Below, in pieces: positions 6,510 through 10,435 of a DNA stretch of 10,435 bases; within the stretch, counting starts at the first letter, position 1; each line of letters starts with the position of its first letter. Under the pieces are notes generated by a model, which searched no databases, was not told the origin of the DNA, and saw nothing but the letters and a program-made list of their open reading frames with translations. The DNA comes from Candidatus Methanosuratincola sp. (lineage in GTDB: Archaea; Thermoproteota; Methanomethylicia; Methanomethylicales; Methanomethylicaceae). Position numbers and translations under genes: made by a program. The stretch covers positions 1 through 10,435 of the forward strand of contig JARYLH010000047.1 of assembly GCA_029907755.1 (NCBI GenBank), read 5' to 3'.

Positions 6510-7280
6510 TTGGCGCCGATATATGTATCTCCAGAGGGGGCATCAAAAATCTCGGAATACGACCAATGGGCTGAAGTCTACGACATAATGTACGGGAATT
6601 ACCGCGAAGACATCGACTTCTACAAGAGGGAGGCCAAGAAAGTCCGGGGGAAGGTCCTCGAGGTGGGCTGCGGGACAGGGCGCATCTACTTGGAACTCCT
6701 CAAGGAGGGGATCGATGTCGAGGGGATCGATATCTCGCAAAGGATGCTGAACCAGCTCAAGGAGAAGGCGTCGGCGATGGGTCTCAGCCCAAAGGTCACT
6801 GTGGCCGACATGCGGAATTTTGATCTTGGTCGAAAATTCTCGCTCATAATAGTGCCATTCAGGTCTTTCCTCTACAACATAACCACTGAGGATCAGTTAA
6901 GCACCCTCCGCTCCTTCCATAGGCATCTGGAGCCAGGTGGGCAACTCGTACTGAACTTCCTCTACCCTGATCTGGAAATGATGATGGGCTTGAACAAGGA
7001 ATCGGAGGAGTTGCTTGTCAGCGACGAAGGAAAATACATCCTACGGCAGAGGTCTTACTTCATAAGCGAGCCAGATCAGATCATTGAGACGACCGCAGTC
7101 CTCTACAGGGACGGCGAGCTGTACTGGAAGGGGACGCAGCGCCTCGCGTTGGTTTTCAAGCGCGAGTTCGAGCTCCTCCTGAGGATCGCTGGTTTCGCGG
7201 ATTGGGAAGTCTTTGGGGGGTTCGACGGGCGCCCTCTGACCTCTTACAAACAAGAAATGGTCTGGGTGGCTAAAAAATAA
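6510..7280 (+). CDS. Class I SAM-dependent methyltransferase
   Basis: This is a small cytoplasmic Rossmann-fold methyltransferase (Methyltransf_25-like, 243-256 residues). In 256-residue numbering, YDQWAEVYDIMYG at 17-29 is the usual N-terminal helix of this group. Motif I is VLEVGCGTG at 49-57, the acidic end of strand 2 is D74 in VEGIDIS, and VADMRNF at 98-104 contributes the adenine-side Asp. FSLIIVPFRSFLYN and EPGGQLVLNFLYP supply the later strands. The substrate cannot be told from sequence. It lies 34 bases after the tRNA gene, but I see no RNA-methylase signature. The start is ambiguous: TTG 6510 has no ribosome-binding site, whereas GAGGGGG at 6534-6540 sits 8 bases before an ATC at 6549, where relatives would be expected to begin. 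The 3' end converges on glyA, and its stop lies within that gene's terminator tract. Confidence 0.85.
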   Translation: MAPIYVSPEGASKISEYDQWAEVYDIMYGNYREDIDFYKREAKKVRGKVLEVGCGTGRIYLELLKEGIDVEGIDISQRMLNQLKEKASAMGLSPKVTVADMRNFDLGRKFSLIIVPFRSFLYNITTEDQLSTLRSFHRHLEPGGQLVLNFLYPDLEMMMGLNKESEELLVSDEGKYILRQRSYFISEPDQIIETTAVLYRDGELYWKGTQRLALVFKREFELLLRIAGFADWEVFGGFDGRPLTSYKQEMVWVAKK

Positions 7281-7311
7281 AAATGAAATAAAATCAGGCC
7301 AGGCATCCTGA
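7271..7311 (-). terminator. Hairpin plus T-tract terminator of glyA
   Basis: Four bases after the glyA stop, the minus strand has a five-pair stem (TCAGG at 7311-7307, CCTGA at 7298-7294, eight-base loop). It is followed directly by a T-rich tract of about 22 bases that runs through the stop codon of the convergent methyltransferase. Archaeal terminators depend mainly on T-tracts, so the tract alone would be enough. On the plus strand the same hairpin is not followed by Ts. Confidence 0.6.
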
Positions 7312-7314
7312 CAG

Positions 7315-8577
7315 TCATAGGGATATGTGCCTGTAGGCTTCGTCGCCGTCTTCGAACGCATACTTCACAGTCGTGAACTGTGAGATCAGTTTCCTGACCT
7401 CCTCGCGGACCGAAGCAGGGTTTTCCCTGTCGACTGCCACTCTCTTGACCAGCTTTGCAATCTCTGCCATGTCGTCCTCCTTCATGCCTAGCCTCGTGAC
7501 CTCTTGGGTACCGAGCCTAACGCCGGAGCAGTCCTCCTCCGTCTTGTCTGTCGGAAGCGGCGTCTTCGTTGCGACGATGTTGGCCTCCTCCAGCCTCTTG
7601 GCCGTGGCATCCCCGTTGTTGTTATTGCCCCTGAATATTACCTGGTGGGAGCGGGTAAACCCGTTCTTCTCTCCAAGGACCGGGACGCCCATGTTGTAGA
7701 GCTCCTCGGCCAACCTCCTGGCGTTCCTGATTACCTGGGCTGCGTACTCTCTGCCGAATGCGAGGAACTCTGCCAGAGCGACCGAAAGACCAGCGACCCG
7801 GTGCACATGGTGGTTGTTTACCAGCTGCCACGCAGCATTGTCGATCTCCTTAGCATACCTCGCCTTGCAGAGTATAATCCCCCCCTGCGGCCCGAAGAAG
7901 GTCTTGTGGGTGCTGCCTGTGACGATCTCCGCCCCCTCCCTCAGCGGATCTTGGAAGGTCTTTCCTGCTATTAGCCCGAGAACGTGTGCGGAGTCGTATG
8001 CCACAATCGAGCCCGTCTCGTCGGCGATCCTCCTGATCTCCTTCACGGGGTGCGGGAAGAGTATCTCGCTCGCGCCGAGCAGAACGATTTTGGGCTTGAC
8101 CCTTGCGATGACCTTCTCCGCCTCACCTACGTCGATATTCATCTCCTCCATCGAGAAGGGAAGGGGAACCAGGCTCACCCCGTGTATCTTGGAGGTCTCC
8201 CTGAAGCTCGCGTGCCCTCCGTCGATCACGCTCAGTGCGGTAACGACCTCGCCGGGCGCCGTCAGCGAGTTGAACAACACGAGATTGGCCATGGTGCCAG
8301 AAATCGGCACATAGTTTACATGCTCTGCATCGAAGACCCGCCTTGCCAGATCGGTGGTGATGCCTTCAAGCTCGTCGATGTACTTCGTGCCGCAGTAAAA
8401 CCTGTTGTGCAGGAATCCGATCGCATACCTGTTTCCTAGATCTGAGATGAGCATCTCCTTGACCGCCTTGCTGACCACATTCTCGCTAGCGATCAGGTTA
8501 AGGCATGAACCTCTCCACTGCGTGTGCTCAATGACTATCTTCCTGATGGCTTCAACTTCTCTGCTCAATTGCCTCAC
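7315..8577 (-). CDS. glyA: Serine hydroxymethyltransferase
   Basis: This PLP-dependent cytoplasmic enzyme interconverts serine and glycine, passing a one-carbon unit to tetrahydrofolate or, in many archaea, a tetrahydropterin such as H4MPT. The sequence cannot tell which carrier is used. The length, 420 residues, is normal. Landmarks: NLIASEN at 27-33; NRFYCGTKYIDELE at 58-71; the PLP ring-stacking region with DGGHAS at 119-124; YDSAH at 194-198, with Asp195 contacting the PLP nitrogen; the Schiff-base lysine K225 in GSTHKTFFGPQGG; and the substrate-carboxylate arginine R354 in SGVRLGTQE. The KTFFGPQGG variant and compact C-terminus are typical of archaeal rather than bacterial forms. The start is GTG 8577. 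A TATA box about 30 bases upstream leaves almost no leader, so translation is probably leaderless, and no ribosome-binding site is present. It is separated from the upstream nuclease gene by 83 bases and so is independently transcribed. Confidence 0.97.
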   Translation of the reverse strand: MRQLSREVEAIRKIVIEHTQWRGSCLNLIASENVVSKAVKEMLISDLGNRYAIGFLHNRFYCGTKYIDELEGITTDLARRVFDAEHVNYVPISGTMANLVLFNSLTAPGEVVTALSVIDGGHASFRETSKIHGVSLVPLPFSMEEMNIDVGEAEKVIARVKPKIVLLGASEILFPHPVKEIRRIADETGSIVAYDSAHVLGLIAGKTFQDPLREGAEIVTGSTHKTFFGPQGGIILCKARYAKEIDNAAWQLVNNHHVHRVAGLSVALAEFLAFGREYAAQVIRNARRLAEELYNMGVPVLGEKNGFTRSHQVIFRGNNNNGDATAKRLEEANIVATKTPLPTDKTEEDCSGVRLGTQEVTRLGMKEDDMAEIAKLVKRVAVDRENPASVREEVRKLISQFTTVKYAFEDGDEAYRHISL

Positions 8578-8602
8578 CAGACTCTTGAGAATTGGACACA
8601 GG

Positions 8603-8610
8603 TATTTAAA
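8603..8610 (-). promoter_or_regulatory. TATA box of glyA
   Basis: TTTAAATA on the minus strand is centred about 30 bases before GTG 8577. Start of transcription 25-27 bases downstream would fall within a few bases of the codon, consistent with a leaderless mRNA. The T-run running into the box could also end transcripts from the upstream nuclease gene. Confidence 0.7.
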
Positions 8611-8626
8611 AAATGTTTGTACATTT
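8611..8626. repeat. Inverted repeat abutting the glyA TATA box
   Basis: AAATGT (8611-8616) and ACATTT (8621-8626) form a perfect six-base inverted repeat around a four-base centre. It touches the upstream edge of the glyA TATA box, where TFB and regulators bind. The size and position suit an operator for a dimeric regulator, but the arms are AT-rich and short, so chance is possible. Confidence 0.35.
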
Positions 8627-8660
8627 GTGATCGTTTTTCAATCGGGCGCCTCAAACCCTC

Positions 8661-9938
8661 TCAAAGCTTGAAGGCGTCGCCGATTGAAGGGGCATACGCA
8701 TCGTGCCCTGTCTCCTGCCTTATCCTCTCGGCGAAATCGATGCAGGACTCTGCCTCGCCGTGTACACAGAGTATCTTGGGGTTCCCTTTAAGCGACTTCA
8801 CTAGCTCCATCAGTCCTGTCTTGCCGCAGTGCGATGAGAAGTCGATCCATTCCACCCTGCACTTCACCTTCTTGAGATCGCCTGGCGGGCCGTACTTCCC
8901 CTCATCCATTAGGATCCTGCCAGGGGTTCCTGGTATCTGGTACGAGACCAGGATGACTGCATCCTTCGGCCTGTTCCTTATCCTTTCCATGTAGAAGGTC
9001 GAGGCACCGCCAGTCAGCATCCCTGAGGAGCTTATGATCACTCCCTTTCTGTCGATCAGCTTTTTCCTGTCCCTCTCCCCCTGCACCCACTTGACCCTGG
9101 CCATGGCATCCCGCAGGAGCTCCGGGTCCCTCAGCTCTCCCGCGCACCCGGCTATCATCTTTGTAGCGGTCCTGCTCATCCCGTCGACTGCAATGTCATA
9201 CTTGAAACCGTACTTCTGGAGTATGCAGAGTACCTCTTGGGACCTCCCCACAGAGAAGGCCGGGATAAGTGCCAAACCGCCCCCCTCCACAACCTCCGTC
9301 GCAGTCTCGACCAGCTTCCTCTCGCATTCTTCCCTCGGCAGATGATCGACGAGGGCGTAGGTGCTCTCGATGATGGCCATGTCGAGCTCAGGCAGCTCAG
9401 GCTCTGCGCGCTTCAGCAGTGCGGTGTCGATCGTGTTGATGTCCCCTGAGTACCATATGTTCTTGCCTTCCAGCGTCACAAGCGCATTCACGCTGCCCGG
9501 TATGTGCCCAGAGTTCTGGAACAGGACATCTGCCTCTCCAATCTTGTAGGTCCCGCTCCTGATGCTCCTGCAGCTCTCGAGCATCGTCTTAAGCTCGAGG
9601 GCCTCGAACGGGATGTAGTAAGCAGAAAGGTGCAGCAAATCCCGGATTAGGATGTCTGTGAGCTGCTTAGTTATCTCGGTCATGTACACAGGGGGCGTCT
9701 CAGAGATGTAGAATAAGGGGGCAGTACCCGAGTGATCCAGATGGGCATGTGTTATTATAATCCCGTCCAGATCCTTCGGGGAAGTTGAGAGCGGGAAGGC
9801 AGGCCTCTCCTCCTTGACAAGGACTCCATAATCCATGATGATTTTAGTCCTCTCGCCCTTGACTTCGAACCCTGACCTCCCCACTTCCCTCCCTGCGCCG
9901 AAAACAGTTACACTCACCAAATTTAATTTAACCTCCAT
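8661..9938 (-). CDS. aCPSF2-like beta-CASP metallo-beta-lactamase ribonuclease
   Basis: This is a zinc-dependent nuclease of the CPSF73/RNase J superfamily, about 425 residues from ATG 9938. It lacks the N-terminal KH domains of aCPSF1 and so resembles aCPSF2, a cytoplasmic RNA-processing or 5'-3' exonuclease family in archaea. All metal motifs are present (425-residue numbering): GAGREVGRS near the start, HAHLDH at 64-69, His145 in SGHIPGS, Asp166 in YSGDIN. The beta-CASP motifs are also complete: A, Glu191 in IIEST; B, His370 in SSHCGKTG; C, His393 in VHGE. The SSSGMLTGG loop is typical of the group, so the enzyme should be active. The frame extends to 10004, but the family normally begins close to the first beta strand, so ATG 9938 (or TTG 9950) is preferred. 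A TATA-like box lies about 32 bases upstream. RNase J is the main alternative, but the length and lack of its C-terminal domain argue against it. Confidence 0.9.
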   Translation of the reverse strand: MEVKLNLVSVTVFGAGREVGRSGFEVKGERTKIIMDYGVLVKEERPAFPLSTSPKDLDGIIITHAHLDHSGTAPLFYISETPPVYMTEITKQLTDILIRDLLHLSAYYIPFEALELKTMLESCRSIRSGTYKIGEADVLFQNSGHIPGSVNALVTLEGKNIWYSGDINTIDTALLKRAEPELPELDMAIIESTYALVDHLPREECERKLVETATEVVEGGGLALIPAFSVGRSQEVLCILQKYGFKYDIAVDGMSRTATKMIAGCAGELRDPELLRDAMARVKWVQGERDRKKLIDRKGVIISSSGMLTGGASTFYMERIRNRPKDAVILVSYQIPGTPGRILMDEGKYGPPGDLKKVKCRVEWIDFSSHCGKTGLMELVKSLKGNPKILCVHGEAESCIDFAERIRQETGHDAYAPSIGDAFKL

Positions 9939-9966
9939 GATATCTGTCAAAAGAAAGTTTTTCTCC

Positions 9967-9974
9967 CTTAAAAA
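9967..9974 (-). promoter_or_regulatory. Candidate TATA box of the beta-CASP nuclease gene
   Basis: TTTTTAAG on the minus strand is centred about 32 bases before ATG 9938, which would give a leader of roughly 5 bases. No ribosome-binding site precedes the ATG, consistent with a near-leaderless mRNA. It also supports ATG 9938 over the start at 10004, which would place this box inside the coding frame. Confidence 0.45.
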
Positions 9975-10001
9975 TTCTTCTGAATCCGGTCTAAAACCAG
10001 T

Positions 10002-10033
10002 CAATATAAGCCCCGCGAGGCACTCTTTATTAA
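10002..10033 (+). promoter_or_regulatory. Candidate promoter of the PAC2-family gene
   Basis: Two TATA-like boxes face right: CAATATAAG at 10002-10010 and TTTATTAA at 10026-10033. The first predicts a leader of about 35 bases that contains the GAGGT site. The second would start transcription right at that site. The first is therefore preferred. The divergent spacer between the nuclease and PAC2 genes is about 130 bases. Confidence 0.4.
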
Positions 10034-10066
10034 TGAGAATAGCTAATCGATATCGAGGTCATGTAT

Positions 10067-10435
10067 ATGGCAATCACGTTCCATGTGGACAATACCTCCC
10101 TGAAGGGTTGTTCGCTCATCACTGGTTTCCACGGTCTTGGTGCCACTGGTTTCATCTCGGTCAAGCACGCAGTCACCTCCCTCGGCGCTGATCTGATAGG
10201 GTATATAGAGACCGACAGGATCCCGCCTTTCGTGTCGATGGAGGAGAAGCGCCTTTCCCTCCCGTTCGAGATCTACAAGAAGGATAAGTTCGTGTTCGTC
10301 CTCACCAACGTCCCGCCGCACCCGAAGGAAAGACAAACCTTTTCCAAGGCGCTTGCTGAGTGGGCGATAGACGCGGGGTTCTCGAGCTCCTACCTGATAG
10401 GGGGCCTCGACAGCCGTCTGCGACCGACTGAGGCT
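10067..10435 (+). CDS. PAC2-family protein (proteasome assembly chaperone-like), partial
   Basis: The frame opens with ATG 10067 and is still open at the window edge, giving about 123 residues of a protein usually 230-270 long. It has the PAC2 pattern (COG2047/COG1938): an N-terminal strand, LITGFHGLGATGFISVKHAV in place of the usual G.PG.G..G..A...L, then LGADLIGYIETDRIPPFVS, a strand KFVFVLTNVPPHPKERQTFSKALAEWA where relatives have ...Q/P...E...A..L.., and SSYLIGGLDSRL where relatives have the YTLGGY strand. Archaeal relatives (PbaA/PbaB) are cytoplasmic chaperone or regulator subunits linked to the 20S proteasome. Whether this one acts there is inference. The start follows GAGGT (10055-10059) by 7 bases. 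The ATG at 10061 is too close to that site. It is transcribed divergently from the beta-CASP nuclease gene. Confidence 0.85.
   Translation, partial: MAITFHVDNTSLKGCSLITGFHGLGATGFISVKHAVTSLGADLIGYIETDRIPPFVSMEEKRLSLPFEIYKKDKFVFVLTNVPPHPKERQTFSKALAEWAIDAGFSSSYLIGGLDSRLRPTEA

Noticed and set aside
7814..8314. Plus-strand open frame of 166 codons opposite glyA
   Set aside because: glyA is certain from its active-site motifs. The antisense product is Ser/Leu-rich without domains.
9939..10004. Longer 447-residue start of the beta-CASP nuclease
   Set aside because: The extra 22 residues match nothing expected in the family and the extension covers the likely TATA box. The shorter start fits the normal N-terminus.
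1..10435. CRISPR array, insertion sequence, prophage or defence system
   Set aside because: I saw no regularly spaced direct repeats, no transposase or integrase motifs, no terminal inverted repeats and no nuclease/toxin neighbours. The only nuclease is the housekeeping beta-CASP enzyme.

Overview
The window looks archaeal. Evidence for this: TATA-box promoters (AT-rich boxes about 25-33 bases upstream of starts), at least one apparently leaderless gene, a beta-CASP nuclease of the aCPSF2 type, a PAC2-family (proteasome-assembly-chaperone-like) protein, an archaeal-type serine hydroxymethyltransferase, GGTG/GAGGTG ribosome-binding sites and frequent GTG/TTG starts. The moderately high GC and the gene set would fit a TACK-group or related anaerobic lineage, but I cannot fix the phylum from this sequence.

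Region 1 (1-5031, minus strand) is one co-directional cluster of five exported or membrane genes, read from right to left. They are a ~266-residue single-pass membrane protein, a 947-residue secreted multidomain protein (PKD domain, two B-repeat modules, a large novel C-terminal region), a ~243-residue pilin-like protein, a 146-residue pilin-like protein, and a fifth small pilin-like gene cut by the window edge. The genes are separated by 5-50 bases, and in two junctions the ribosome-binding site overlaps the stop codon of the gene before it. The three distal genes all begin with a 2-4-residue tail followed at once by a long hydrophobic segment, as in archaeal class III (type IV pilin-like) proteins. 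Together they look like a surface appendage with a large tip or shaft adhesin. This is the most interesting part of the window.

Region 2 (5032-7314, mostly plus strand) starts head-to-head with the surface operon. It holds a radical SAM enzyme of the AmmeMemoRadiSam (AmrS) type, a 184-base spacer ending in a clear TATA box, a tRNA-Val(GAC) gene with encoded CCA, and a class I SAM-dependent methyltransferase whose start codon is ambiguous.

Region 3 (7315-10004, minus strand) converges on the methyltransferase. It carries serine hydroxymethyltransferase (glyA), with its own near-leaderless promoter and a hairpin plus T-tract terminator, and upstream of it an aCPSF2-like beta-CASP metallo-beta-lactamase nuclease. 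Divergent from the nuclease, at the right edge, is a plus-strand PAC2-family gene that runs off the window (10067-10435). Regions 2 and 3 read as ordinary housekeeping: one-carbon metabolism, RNA processing and protein quality control. I see no CRISPR array, insertion sequence, phage gene or recognisable toxin-antitoxin pair.
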